NCBI GenBank assembly: GCA_047608075.1
Contig: JBLKRX010000001.1
Location: 124,001 to 188,000 of the forward strand
Reading direction: 5' to 3'
Length of the DNA: 64,000 nt
Origin: Ferdinandcohnia humi_A
GTDB taxonomy: Bacteria; Bacillota; Bacilli; Bacillales; Bacillaceae_L
The notes beneath the pieces are model-generated. The model was not told where the DNA came from and did no database searches. It was given only the letters and a program-made list of their open reading frames with translations. Positions 25,973 through 35,095 of this stretch are shown one piece after another (the stretch's first letter is position 1; each line of letters opens with the position of its first letter). The position numbers and the translations under genes were made by a program.

Positions 25973-26920
25973 TCAAACGGTTAGGATTTCTTCGACTCTT
26001 TTGATTTCTTCAAAGCTTAAAACGATGTCGGAGGCTTTGGCGTTTGCCTGAATTTGTTCAGGATTAGATGCGCCGACTAAGGTGCTTGCTATATTGTGCT
26101 GTCTTAAAATCCAGGAGAGTGCAAGTTCTGGTAACGTAATCCCCATTTCTTTTGCAAGGTCTTCCAGACGATCTAATTTTGTTAATACGATGTCATTGAT
26201 TATTTTCTTTACCCATCCGTTAACCTGTTCATTTGCACCTCTACTTCCGGTAGGTATCGTACCACCCTTGTACTTTCCAGTAAGAACACCCTGAGCTAAC
26301 GGAGAAAAAACTACCTGTGAAATACCATTCTTCTCAGATACCGGTATTATCTCGTCCTCAATATCCCGATGAAACATATTATATTGAGGTTGATTTACTA
26401 TGATTCTATCTAATAGATATTTATCAGCAATCGTAATCGCTTCTTGAATTTGAGCAGCAGACCATTCACTTACACCTACATATAGAATCTTTCCTTGTCT
26501 TATTAAATCATCAATAGCTCTTAGAGTTTCTTCTACCGGTGTATCATGGTCATAACGGTGACAGTAAAATACATCTACATACTCTAAATTCATTCTTTTC
26601 AAGCTAGCATGAACTTGTTCCATAATATGCTTTCTGGAAAGTCCCTTATCATTAGGACCTTCTCCCATTGGCCAAAACGCCTTTGTAGTAATCACATATG
26701 ATGAACGGGGAAATTCCTTAAGAGCATTTGCTAGAATACGTTCACCTTCTCCTCTTTCATACACATTGGCTGAATCAAAAAAATTAACGCCTAATTCGTA
26801 GGCTTTATGTATCGTTTTCGTTGCCATACTTACATCTACGGTTTTTCCAAAAGTTAGCCAGCTTCCTAGACTTATTTCACTGACTTTTAGACCGGAACGT
26901 CCTAATCTTCTATATTTCAT
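25973..26920 (-). CDS. Aldo/keto reductase
   Basis: This NADPH-dependent TIM-barrel oxidoreductase has 315 residues. The AKR tetrad is visible: Asp and Tyr in FFDSANVYERGEGE, Lys in SSYVITTKAFWP and His in VDVFYCHRYD. The coenzyme-binding C-terminus is TLVGASNPEQIQANAKASD. It resembles the potassium-channel-beta-subunit-like AKRs of Bacillus; the substrate is unknown. I chose ATG 26920 because GGAGG lies nine bases upstream; the longer frame to 26941 adds only a short basic tail. Confidence 0.9.
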   Translation of the reverse strand: MKYRRLGRSGLKVSEISLGSWLTFGKTVDVSMATKTIHKAYELGVNFFDSANVYERGEGERILANALKEFPRSSYVITTKAFWPMGEGPNDKGLSRKHIMEQVHASLKRMNLEYVDVFYCHRYDHDTPVEETLRAIDDLIRQGKILYVGVSEWSAAQIQEAITIADKYLLDRIIVNQPQYNMFHRDIEDEIIPVSEKNGISQVVFSPLAQGVLTGKYKGGTIPTGSRGANEQVNGWVKKIINDIVLTKLDRLEDLAKEMGITLPELALSWILRQHNIASTLVGASNPEQIQANAKASDIVLSFEEIKRVEEILTV

Positions 26921-27163
26921 CGGCTGCTTCCTCCCCTTCAAGTATGATGTGATAATTTAAATTTATCAGAAATTTCAAATAAGGTAAAGGGCATAGCCCG
27001 GGAAATAATATGTCGATTTTTGTAATAACTTGATTGCTTTTTTATATATTTACTTCTTTACAAAAGTTATAAAAAGGTTTTTCATAAAGTATATGATAAC
27101 TGATTTATATAGCTTATAAGTAATTTTGTTGAACTATCTTTGAGTATACAAAGGAGAATTAAT

Positions 27164-28396
27164 ATGCTTGCAGCTAAAACAAAAACAAATAATAATACCA
27201 CCCCAGAACAGAATACCCTTTATGGAATTTTATTTATAATAGGCATCTGCCACATGCTGAATGACTCTATTCAAGCCATTATTCCTGCAATGTTTCCTAT
27301 TTTAGAAAAATCAATGGGATTAACTTTTACGCAGTTAGGACTTATTTCATTTGCCCTACAGGTTGTTTCGTCTGTCATGCAGCCCGTAGTTGGTTGGTAT
27401 ACAGATAAGAAGTCAATGCCCTATGCTTTACCTGTAGGGTTAACTTTTACCTTCTTCGGAGTAATCGGTCTTTCATTTGCACCAACCTTTACTACCATCA
27501 TTCTTTCTGTACTATGTATCGGAATTGGATCAGCAGTATTTCATCCGGAGGGATCACGGGTAGCATATATGGCAGCAGGGAGTAGACGAGGATTGGCACA
27601 ATCCATTTACCAAGTTGGGGGGAATTCAGGTCAGGCACTTGCACCTGTCATTACTGCTCTTATACTTGTACCTTTAGGCCAGTTTGGAGCAATTTGGTTT
27701 TCATTAGTTGCTGCACTTGCTGTTGGTCTACTTTTTTATATCGCGCGTTGGTACTCTCAAACCTTACAAAAGACTGTTCTCATTAAAAAATCGAAGAAGT
27801 CTTCAACTACAAGTACTCAAAACTCTAAAGCTATAAAAATAGCTTTACTAATGATTGTTTTTATTGTGTTTGCGAGATCTTGGTATATGTCGAGCATGAC
27901 AAACTTTTATTCCTTCTATATCATTGAGAAATACCAGTATTCTATCTCACAATCTCAGGTTTATATTTTTATATTTTTAGCAACTGGAGCACTAGGAACC
28001 TTCTTTGGTGGACCACTTGCTGACAAATTTGGAAAACGAAATGTGATATTACTTTCATTACTGGGATCTGCACCGTTAGCAATTCTGTTACCTTTTGTTG
28101 GACCTTACGTAGCATATGGACTTGTTGCCGTAATTGGTTTTATTCTTTTATCAAGCTTTTCAGTTACAGTTGTATATGCCCAGGAATTATTACCAGGAAA
28201 AATTGGTACTATGTCTGGTTTAATTGTTGGCCTTGCTTTTGGAATGGGTGCAATCGGTTCAATTGCAATTGGTTCACTTGCAGATGCAATTGGCTTAACT
28301 AGCACTATTATTACCATGGGCTTTCTTCCGGTACTTGGTATATTAGCTTTCCTATTACCATCCGACAAAAAACTAAACGAATGGAATCAAATATAA
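27164..28396 (+). CDS. MFS transporter, fosmidomycin-resistance (Fsr) family
   Basis: The 410-residue product has twelve predicted membrane segments. The N-terminal segment ICHMLNDSIQAIIPAMFPIL and the loop QPVVGWYTDKKSMP match the Fsr family of drug exporters. FGGPLADKFGKRNVI is the MFS motif between helices 8 and 9. Fsr exports fosmidomycin in E. coli; the natural substrate here is unknown. I chose ATG 27164 with AAGGAG eight bases upstream. It is followed by a strong terminator and appears monocistronic. Confidence 0.85.
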   Translation: MLAAKTKTNNNTTPEQNTLYGILFIIGICHMLNDSIQAIIPAMFPILEKSMGLTFTQLGLISFALQVVSSVMQPVVGWYTDKKSMPYALPVGLTFTFFGVIGLSFAPTFTTIILSVLCIGIGSAVFHPEGSRVAYMAAGSRRGLAQSIYQVGGNSGQALAPVITALILVPLGQFGAIWFSLVAALAVGLLFYIARWYSQTLQKTVLIKKSKKSSTTSTQNSKAIKIALLMIVFIVFARSWYMSSMTNFYSFYIIEKYQYSISQSQVYIFIFLATGALGTFFGGPLADKFGKRNVILLSLLGSAPLAILLPFVGPYVAYGLVAVIGFILLSSFSVTVVYAQELLPGKIGTMSGLIVGLAFGMGAIGSIAIGSLADAIGLTSTIITMGFLPVLGILAFLLPSDKKLNEWNQI

Positions 28397-28460
28397 GCAA
28401 TGTAGACGCAATCATACATTCTTTGTGCACAAGACTTATTATAAAGTATATATATTGTTA

Positions 28461-28488
28461 GGCATCCGAGGACATCGGATGCCTTTTA
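28461..28488 (+). terminator. Terminator of the Fsr-like gene
   Basis: GGCATCCGA pairs perfectly with TCGGATGCC around a five-base loop, followed by TTTT. Confidence 0.85.
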
Positions 28489-28555
28489 TTAATAAATAGC
28501 GTGGCATATTTTTTTGTTGCAAACCAGGGTCCTCTTTATTTGCATGAAAATTTTC

Positions 28556-28591
28556 GTGGGACACCAAACCTGTCCCTCTGTCCCACTAACT
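28556..28591. repeat. GGGACA...GTCCC short palindromic repeat, copy 2
   Basis: GTGGGACACCAAACCTGTCCC followed by TCTGTCCCAC; related to the block at 25932-25969. Confidence 0.6.
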
Positions 28592-28685
28592 TTTTTTCTG
28601 AAAAGTTAAATAATTTTTCATCTCTCTGGAGTCTTCACATATAATGTACTTATAAAATTGTTTTCGTTGAAAGGAGTGCTTCAAA

Positions 28686-29018
28686 GTGAATGCGTTTCCA
28701 AATTTCAGTGAATTTTATCAAAAGCCCCTTATCCCAATTGGGCAAAGTGATTTGTTGACACTTTCTGACTTACCATTTGCAACACATTGGCTTATTGCTA
28801 TGGAAGGTGTTGAATCCGGTCAAGATAATAGGATTGCTCATTGGAAAGTACTTGTATTCGCTTCAAATGTAGAAGGGTTTTTTGATTACCAAAAACCTCA
28901 TTATCTCTCTCATCCGATAACATCCATTCATGATGCATTAACGTTTGCGAAAGAATTAGAAGGCAAATGCATGTGCGATCAATTTAACCTACACACTTCT
29001 AGCAAAGAAATTGTCTAA
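28686..29018 (+). CDS. Conserved-looking hypothetical protein (110 aa)
   Basis: The frame starts at GTG 28686 with GAAAGGAG upstream. A TATAAT-like -10 lies about 40 bases earlier. The product is soluble and neutral. It has a central beta-rich stretch (HWLIAMEGVESG and AHWKVLVFASNVEGFF) and a helical C-terminus ending in KCMCDQFNLH. I do not recognise the family and see no catalytic motif. It is isolated between the Fsr-like gene and the convergent fix operon. Confidence 0.6.
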   Translation: MNAFPNFSEFYQKPLIPIGQSDLLTLSDLPFATHWLIAMEGVESGQDNRIAHWKVLVFASNVEGFFDYQKPHYLSHPITSIHDALTFAKELEGKCMCDQFNLHTSSKEIV

Positions 29019-29264
29019 CCCCCTCCACCATATGCTTTCCCTTTTTGGACTTATTTGTGAAAAAATATACACACTAATAAAACAGTAATAATGATGATAG
29101 GACAAGCCCGTGAAACTTAACTATCTCATGATATTACGAGCAAAATGTAGCGAATCTAATCTGAACATCTAACCCCTTAACCTGTCTAGACAAACCCTTG
29201 TATGAATAGAAGATATCCCAAACCTAAATGATTTGGGATATAAATCTATATAAAAGAATATCGG

Positions 29265-29546
29265 TTAAGCTAGTCTAAATACAACTCCATGCCCGCCTTG
29301 AGGATATTCCCATTTGATATTCTGATATGGACAACCTATTCGACAGCTTCCACATTCGTGACAGCCTTCGTACCCAACATGCATGCGAATGTTTTCCCAC
29401 TTATATACCTCCGCTGGACAGAAAATAGTACATAGCTTATCTGGACATTTGGTCATACAAACATCGTGATCGAGTACAGTTAGATGCGATTCCTTTGCAG
29501 CCTTAAAGCGAACCAAATACTGTTTATCCTCAATGTTTTTTGACAT
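29265..29546 (-). CDS. fixX: FixX, ferredoxin-like protein of the ETF:quinone oxidoreductase complex
   Basis: FixX works with FixC to pass electrons from the flavoprotein to quinone. The 93-residue protein has two cysteine clusters: CMTKCPDKLCTIFCP and CHECGSCRIGCP, with the NIKWEYP C-terminal motif of this family. I chose ATG 29546, whose A is the last base of the fixC TAA stop, giving tight coupling. A longer frame begins at 29564 inside fixC. It is the last gene of fixABCX. Confidence 0.9.
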   Translation of the reverse strand: MSKNIEDKQYLVRFKAAKESHLTVLDHDVCMTKCPDKLCTIFCPAEVYKWENIRMHVGYEGCHECGSCRIGCPYQNIKWEYPQGGHGVVFRLA

Positions 29547-30841
29547 TATTTCATCACCTTCCATGCGCGATACATATCTTTAAAGACATTTAATTTACCT
29601 TTCTCGTTTGTAATCGAACGGATAATTTCCTTCTGCTTATCACGTTTTGGTGTCCCATCAACGGTAAAGAACTTACTCATAGCTTGATTCATCATAGGTA
29701 GATATTCATTAAAATACTGCGGGTGGTTTTCAAAGGTATGGGTAGCATCTTTGTATTTTTTTAGATCTTTTCCTATAAAACTATTATAAAGATTGATGCG
29801 ATAAGCATCTAATGCTTCCTCATCGTAGCGCCCTAATTCTTTAGCGCGTATAATGGCTTCTGCCGCCATTTTGCCTGAAGCCATCGCCATGTTCGAACCT
29901 TCACGATGGATGGCATTTACTAACTGTGCAGCATCCCCTACCACGATAACACCATTTCCTACAAGCTTTGGAATTGAATTATAACCACCTTCTGGTATCA
30001 AATGAGCTAAATATTCAACGGGCTCACCACCATCGACATATGGCTTTACCATTGGATGATTTTTTAAATAATCTAGCAAATCATAGGGCTTCAGTTTCGC
30101 TTTTATCATACTTGATAACGTTGTTCCGACACCGATATTTAAACTATCCTTGTTTGTATAAAGAAAGGCAGTTCCTAGATTGCCCTTCGTTGAATCCCCA
30201 AAGATTTCAACCGTACAGCCCTGATTGTCCTCAAGATTGAAACGGTCATTAATTTTATCCTTTGGCATATTGATTACTTCCATAACTGTTAGTGCAACTT
30301 CATCAGGTTTAAATTCTTTATGGAAGCCTAGTTGTTTTCCTAAAAGAGAGTTAACTCCATCTGCCAAAACGACAACGTCTGCATACACCTCTCCGTTTGG
30401 GCGGTCTGTCCGTACCCCTATTACTCTGTCATTCTCTACAATACATTCTGTTACAACCGTTTCGTTAATGAGCAATGCTCCCTCTCTTACGGCCTTACTC
30501 GCAAACCATTGATCAAATTTTGCCCGTAGCACGGTAAAATTGTTATATGGTTCTTTTGCCCATTCAAGCCCTTTATACCCAAAGGTAATCATTGATTCTT
30601 TATCCATCATCCAAAATCGTTGCTCTATTACCGGTCGCTCAAGAGGAGCTTCCTTCCAAAATTCAGGAATAATTTCCTCCATTTGCTTACGATATAATAC
30701 GCCACCCATTACATTTTTGGCCCCTGGATATTCTCCTCTGTCAATAAGTAATACATTTAATCCATTTTTCGCACATGTATACGCACATGAAGTACCAGCA
30801 GGTCCTGCACCAACAACGATTACATCAAATTTTTCAGACAT
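29546..30841 (-). CDS. fixC: FixC, electron-transfer flavoprotein:quinone oxidoreductase
   Basis: This FAD-dependent oxidoreductase has 431 residues. The N-terminal Rossmann motif is DVIVVGAGPAGTSCAYTCAKNG, and the second FAD motif is GVIVVGDAAQLVNAIHREGSNMAM. The length and the C-terminus match FixC more closely than mitochondrial-type ETF-QO, which carries its own Fe-S domain; here that role is given to FixX. It overlaps fixB by eight bases. It is likely associated with the cytoplasmic face of the membrane. Confidence 0.92.
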   Translation of the reverse strand: MSEKFDVIVVGAGPAGTSCAYTCAKNGLNVLLIDRGEYPGAKNVMGGVLYRKQMEEIIPEFWKEAPLERPVIEQRFWMMDKESMITFGYKGLEWAKEPYNNFTVLRAKFDQWFASKAVREGALLINETVVTECIVENDRVIGVRTDRPNGEVYADVVVLADGVNSLLGKQLGFHKEFKPDEVALTVMEVINMPKDKINDRFNLEDNQGCTVEIFGDSTKGNLGTAFLYTNKDSLNIGVGTTLSSMIKAKLKPYDLLDYLKNHPMVKPYVDGGEPVEYLAHLIPEGGYNSIPKLVGNGVIVVGDAAQLVNAIHREGSNMAMASGKMAAEAIIRAKELGRYDEEALDAYRINLYNSFIGKDLKKYKDATHTFENHPQYFNEYLPMMNQAMSKFFTVDGTPKRDKQKEIIRSITNEKGKLNVFKDMYRAWKVMK

Positions 30842-31862
30842 AGCTTATTTCACCGCCCTTTTGTTTACGACTATTTCGAAATTGTTCAATTAGCTTTGGT
30901 ACGATATCAAATGCATCCCCGACAATACCATAGGTGGCAACATCAAAAATCGGTGCGTTTTCATCTTTGTTAATTGCGATTATCATTTCGGAATTTTTCA
31001 TTCCTACAACATGCTGGATTGCTCCTGATATACCAATTGCAAAATAAAGCTTAGGCGTAACTGTTTCTCCCGTTTGCCCCACTTGATAGTCATGGCTAAT
31101 CCAACCTGCTTCCACCACGTCTCTACTTGCCCCAACAGTTCCCCCTAACACATCAGCGAGCTCATGAATTAATTGAAATCCCTTTTCATCTCCCAATCCT
31201 TTTCCGCCTGCAACAATTATATGAGCCTCAGCTAAATTTACCTTCTTTCCAACATCTTTCACAATCTTCAATACCTTCGTTCTCATATCTTCCTCTCGTA
31301 AACCTATGGTTTCCTCTATAATTGTTCCTATCCGTCCACGCTCTGGAGACAACGCTTTCATTACTTTCGGACGTACAGTGGCCATTTGTGGGCGATGTTT
31401 TTTACATAAAATCGTAGCCATAATGTTTCCACCAAATGCTGGTCTACTTGCTTCTAGCAATCTCGTTTCAACTTCAACATCAAGCATAGTCGTATCTGCG
31501 GTAAGTCCTGTGCTTAAATCTGTAGCAACCGCACTCGCTAAGTCCTTCCCATTCGGAGTGGCACCGTATAGAAAAATCTCTGGCTTGTATTTCTCACAAA
31601 GCATATTGACCCCAGTCATATAGGATTCTGTACGATAATCCTTAAGGACTGGGTTGTCTATTAAATACACTTTGTCTGCCCCAAATTCAAAAACGGTAGA
31701 ACAAAGGGATTTAACATTATCGCCCAGCAATACTCCTGATAAGGGTACTTCAAGTTTATCAGCAAGTTTTCTGCCCGCTCCTAATAATTCAAGTGCAACA
31801 CCTTCTATAACACCATCATTTTGCTCGATATAAACCCAGACACCTCTGTAATCATTGAACAT
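30834..31862 (-). CDS. fixB: FixB, electron-transfer flavoprotein alpha subunit
   Basis: The 342-residue product has the ETF-alpha layout: an N-terminal domain (GVWVYIEQNDGVIEGVALELLG) and the C-terminal FAD-binding domain with GGTVGASRDVVEAGW, VGQTGETVTPKLYFAIGISG and the final AINKDENAPIF motif. It pairs with FixA. In characterised FixABCX complexes this heterodimer bifurcates electrons from NADH. Eleven bases separate it from fixA. Confidence 0.92.
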   Translation of the reverse strand: MFNDYRGVWVYIEQNDGVIEGVALELLGAGRKLADKLEVPLSGVLLGDNVKSLCSTVFEFGADKVYLIDNPVLKDYRTESYMTGVNMLCEKYKPEIFLYGATPNGKDLASAVATDLSTGLTADTTMLDVEVETRLLEASRPAFGGNIMATILCKKHRPQMATVRPKVMKALSPERGRIGTIIEETIGLREEDMRTKVLKIVKDVGKKVNLAEAHIIVAGGKGLGDEKGFQLIHELADVLGGTVGASRDVVEAGWISHDYQVGQTGETVTPKLYFAIGISGAIQHVVGMKNSEMIIAINKDENAPIFDVATYGIVGDAFDIVPKLIEQFRNSRKQKGGEISYV

Positions 31863-31873
31863 CCTAGACCCCC

Positions 31874-32689
31874 CTATTTCGCCTCAAATAATTCTTCTCT
31901 ATCCATTAGTATCTCAAGTAGCTGTTTAATCTGTTCGTCCGTTGTCCCTTCAATTCTTTTACCGCCTTCAAGCTTTGGAGGGGTAAACATTTTCCCAACA
32001 ATCGTTGGCGATCCCTTAAGTCCAAGTTGAGTCCGATCAACCTCTCCTAAATCACTTACACTCCAAATGACCGGTTCATAACGTGCAGCTCTTATCATAT
32101 TTGGTAGTGGAGAGTACTCAACATCATTCAATTCTTTTTCGACCGTTAGCAGGCAAGGGAGTGGTGCTTGAATCAATTCATAACCACCAATTATTTTCCG
32201 TTTTATTAAAACTGTCCTTTCTTTTACGTTAACCTCTACAATTTCTATTACATTAGTAATCGGAGGAATATCGAGTCTTCTCGCAATACCTGGTCCAACT
32301 TGACCTGTATCACCATCAATCGCATGCTTACCGCAAATCACCATATCAATTGGATTTTCCTCTGAAATCTTCTCCAATGCTTTTGATAAAGCATAGCTCG
32401 TAGCTAGGGTATCAGCACCCGCGAACGCTCTGTCCGTAATGAGAAATCCTCTATCAGCACCAATTTCAATACTCTTTTTAATAACAGCAACTGCCTGTGG
32501 CGGTCCCATCGACAAAACTGATATGTTAGCATCCAAATCCTTCTTTAGATTCGCCGCTGCCTGAACTGCGTGGGCATCATATGGGTTTAAAATAGCTGGG
32601 GCACTTCGACGATCCAATGTGTTTGTTCTTGGATTAATTTTAATAATTTTTGTATCTGGTACTTGCTTAACGCATACGACGATGTGCAT
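31874..32689 (-). CDS. fixA: FixA, electron-transfer flavoprotein beta subunit
   Basis: The 271-residue product begins MHIVVCVKQVPDT and contains NPYDAHAVQAAANLK and IDMVICGKHAIDGDTGQVGP, all typical of ETF-beta/FixA. In FixABCX complexes the FAD in this subunit is the bifurcating site. I chose ATG 32689 with AGAGGA upstream; GTG 32701 directly after AAGGA is less suitable. It is the first gene of the operon. No nif genes are present in this window. Confidence 0.92.
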   Translation of the reverse strand: MHIVVCVKQVPDTKIIKINPRTNTLDRRSAPAILNPYDAHAVQAAANLKKDLDANISVLSMGPPQAVAVIKKSIEIGADRGFLITDRAFAGADTLATSYALSKALEKISEENPIDMVICGKHAIDGDTGQVGPGIARRLDIPPITNVIEIVEVNVKERTVLIKRKIIGGYELIQAPLPCLLTVEKELNDVEYSPLPNMIRAARYEPVIWSVSDLGEVDRTQLGLKGSPTIVGKMFTPPKLEGGKRIEGTTDEQIKQLLEILMDREELFEAK

Positions 32690-32701
32690 GATTCCTCTCA
32701 C

Positions 32702-33025
32702 TCCTTAAATTTATAATAGTGCAGAACAAAAATGTTCAGTGGTTCACATACATCTTTAGATTATATTAATCTTATATGAAAGTTGTGAATTTATTAGCAC
32801 AATTTTTAAAATATTTTGTGTATTGTAGATTATCATAGTAAGAATGATATAAATTAGGCATGGGAAAATTCAAGGTTGGCTCATCGTTTTGTGATTGAAA
32901 CATTATTAGAGATTTAACTGAGACAATTCGAAAACAAATAAAAAATGCAGCCTGATTTCATTTTATATTTGTTTAGAAGACAAAAAAAAACAATCCACTC
33001 TCTTTGTGAATTGCGAACATTAATA
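32702..33025. other. AT-rich intergenic region between fixA and the Spo0E-like gene
   Basis: It should hold the fixABCX promoter, but no convincing -35/-10 pair was identified. A clear minus-strand terminator (32981-33013) closes the Spo0E-like gene. No additional gene is supported. Confidence 0.5.
32981..33013 (-). terminator. Terminator of the Spo0E-like gene
   Basis: On the minus strand CAATTCAC pairs with GTGGATTG (one G-T pair) and is followed by nine T. Confidence 0.85.
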
Positions 33026-33292
33026 TTATTGAGTATTTACAGTTTTATAGCTAATTTTTTGCAATAAGAAGAATAACATAACACGCTTGATAAATTTTTT
33101 GAATAGAACATTATTATCCCTTACAGCTCCGTATCGTTGGTATATGTTTATGAGCTCGTCAAGTTCTTGACTACACTTAATTGTTTCCCTACTTGTAAAA
33201 CCTGTATTATTAGCAACTTCTATCATCTCTTGTCTTTTTCTATTTATTTCATCCAATAGTAGCTGCAAATAATTTGTGCTTTGCGTTCCCAA
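33026..33292 (-). CDS. Spo0E-like aspartyl-phosphate phosphatase
   Basis: Proteins of this family dephosphorylate Spo0A~P and delay sporulation. The helical hairpin (LQLLLDEINRKRQEMIEVANN ... TIKCSQELDELINIYQR) contains the signature SQELD. A basic-hydrophobic tail of about 28 residues follows and is unusual in length. I chose TTG 33292, because AAGGAG lies nine bases upstream; an ATG three codons earlier directly abuts that AAGGAG and cannot use it. The product is 88 residues. It is monocistronic. Confidence 0.85.
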   Translation of the reverse strand: MGTQSTNYLQLLLDEINRKRQEMIEVANNTGFTSRETIKCSQELDELINIYQRYGAVRDNNVLFKKFIKRVMLFFLLQKISYKTVNTQ

Positions 33293-33673
33293 AAAGTCCA
33301 TCTCCTTCTTAAAGTAAAACGTTAGATTTCTCCAACTTACAACCATTGTACACTCTCTCTATTACCTTTGATGTATCCCAGTTGCTACTCTATGAATTAT
33401 TACAAAATCTACTATTTATGTAAATAGATTCGCAAAATTAGACATTTTTTTTGTGAAAAATTTTACAACTTTGTGTACGTATCCGCTTACAAGACACAAT
33501 GCCCCATTTTTCCTCATATAAATATTGTCAAGAGTCGCCATAACCTTACAAGATTTGCATCATACCCCGAAATTTCTTTTTGGTAAATTCTTACCTTTCA
33601 ATCTTAATTTCAGCAGAATCCCTAACATCGGGCAAAAAAAGACCTATGTCACTCACATAGGTCTTTAAATCTC
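33293..33673. other. Intergenic region, no gene seen
   Basis: AT-rich sequence without an open frame that has a ribosome binding site. It ends in the terminator of the CBS-ACT gene at 33634-33667. Confidence 0.5.
33634..33667 (-). terminator. Terminator of the CBS-ACT gene
   Basis: AAGACCTATGT pairs with ACATAGGTCTT and is followed by a long T-run on the minus strand. Confidence 0.9.
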
Positions 33674-34303
33674 TTAATTAATTCTATCGATATGGGTCAC
33701 GCGGAATTCTTTTTCCTCAATGAGGCTCTTAAGATGCTGAACTCTGTCTTCACTAAGAGTACCTGGTAGGTTTAAAATGATTCTTCGTAAATATTTCTCG
33801 CCGTTATCAAGCGTTAGCAAACCATCAATATTGATATCTGAGATAAGTGATACTAAATCTTTAATTGCCCCTTTGTGCTCAATCGTTGCAATGGTTAATG
33901 TATAACCACCTGTCTTCATACCAAATGAGTCCTCAAGAACATCCATTACATTTGCATGCGTAATGATCCCGATAAATTCATCAGAAGCATTTAGTACAGC
34001 AATGAATGGTAGACGACGAATTGTTAAAAAGGTTTTAAAGAACGAGTCATCTTCATAAACAAAGGCATCCTTACTTTCTACAAGTGAAGCGATACTCTCA
34101 TCAGCACTTCCATTCTTTTCATATAAATATTCTAAAATATCAACTTTATAAATTAATCCAGCAAACTTTGTACCGTTTTCTGATAAAACAGGAATTGAAC
34201 GATAGCCTGTTTCATTAAGATATGCATGTGCCTGCTGTACTGTAAAAGTAGAATCACAATATTTTACTTCCGACTTTTGAACAAAATTATAACGAATTTT
34301 CAT
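33674..34303 (-). CDS. CBS-domain protein with C-terminal ACT domain (CbpA/AcuB-like)
   Basis: Two CBS motifs occupy residues about 5-125 (FTVQQAHAYLNETGYRSIPVL and RLPFIAVLNASDEFIGIITHANVMDVL). An ACT-like domain (YTLTIATIEHKGAIKDLVSLISD) fills the rest of the 209 residues. The layout matches Listeria CbpA, a cyclic-di-AMP-binding protein, and also AcuB; I favour the former because no acuA/acuC neighbours exist. Ligand binding is inferred from family only. It lies upstream of nothing obvious and ends in its own terminator. Confidence 0.75.
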   Translation of the reverse strand: MKIRYNFVQKSEVKYCDSTFTVQQAHAYLNETGYRSIPVLSENGTKFAGLIYKVDILEYLYEKNGSADESIASLVESKDAFVYEDDSFFKTFLTIRRLPFIAVLNASDEFIGIITHANVMDVLEDSFGMKTGGYTLTIATIEHKGAIKDLVSLISDINIDGLLTLDNGEKYLRRIILNLPGTLSEDRVQHLKSLIEEKEFRVTHIDRIN

Positions 34304-34457
34304 AATTTCCCACTCCTCTTTATGTAGAAAGGATTACTTGCCTACCTTTATTATGCCAGATTTGACAAGTATTTCAATATACTATAATGAACAAAAATGT
34401 AACATATTTTGTGAAAAATGTAAAGAAAATTCTTAATTTTTAGATATGGAACATTGT

Positions 34458-34490
34458 AAAAAAGAGCCTTATAGGTAACCCATAAAGCTC
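34458..34490 (-). terminator. Terminator of the mtnWXBD operon
   Basis: On the minus strand GAGCTTTA pairs with TAAGGCTC and is followed by TTTTTT, immediately after mtnD. Confidence 0.8.
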
Positions 34491-34501
34491 ATAAGATAGT
34501 A

Positions 34502-35047
34502 TTATTTTGCTTCAGAAAATGCTGGATCTTGGAATGGATGTGCCACCCAGCCAGCTGGATCAATAAATAAACGAACAGCGACAACTTCACGATCTTCCAT
34601 AAGTGTGAAGAAATGTGGTGTATCCACTGGAACAGAGATTACATCTCCTGCTTCAAGTTCGACATCAAAATAACCTGTATCTCCGCTTCCTTTAATAACA
34701 AAAATTCCATGCCCAGCTACGATAGCACGAACCTCATCTTCTGTATGAACATGCACCTGTTCAAATTTCTTAAGTAATTCATCAAGATTAGGTGTTTCTT
34801 CTGATAATGCAATTACATCCCATTTTTGATATCCATTGCGTTCACCAAGAGACTTAATTTCTTCTTTATATACTTCTAATACTAGAGCCTTTTGTTCGTC
34901 GTTAATTTTGCAATTGCCACGCAGCTCTTCTGGTAATTTAGTAGTATCCCAGTGCTCATAAAGAACTCCTTGCTCTTGTAAAAAAGCAGCTACCTTTTCT
35001 TGACCTTCTAATCTCTCACCTGTGTTACGTAATTGAATATTTGCCAT
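34502..35047 (-). CDS. mtnD: MtnD, acireductone dioxygenase
   Basis: This cupin metalloenzyme oxidises acireductone to 4-methylthio-2-oxobutanoate and formate (Fe form). The metal ligands lie in VHVHTEDEVRAIVAGHGIF (two His and Glu), with the last His in VPVDTPHFFTL. The length of 181 residues is normal. I chose ATG 35047 with AGAGGTG upstream; the longer frame to 35056 has no site. It is the last gene of mtnWXBD. Confidence 0.95.
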   Translation of the reverse strand: MANIQLRNTGERLEGQEKVAAFLQEQGVLYEHWDTTKLPEELRGNCKINDEQKALVLEVYKEEIKSLGERNGYQKWDVIALSEETPNLDELLKKFEQVHVHTEDEVRAIVAGHGIFVIKGSGDTGYFDVELEAGDVISVPVDTPHFFTLMEDREVVAVRLFIDPAGWVAHPFQDPAFSEAK

Positions 35048-35095
35048 TCTTATCACCTCTAATAAAAATATATATATTTACCCATCTTCAATTGA

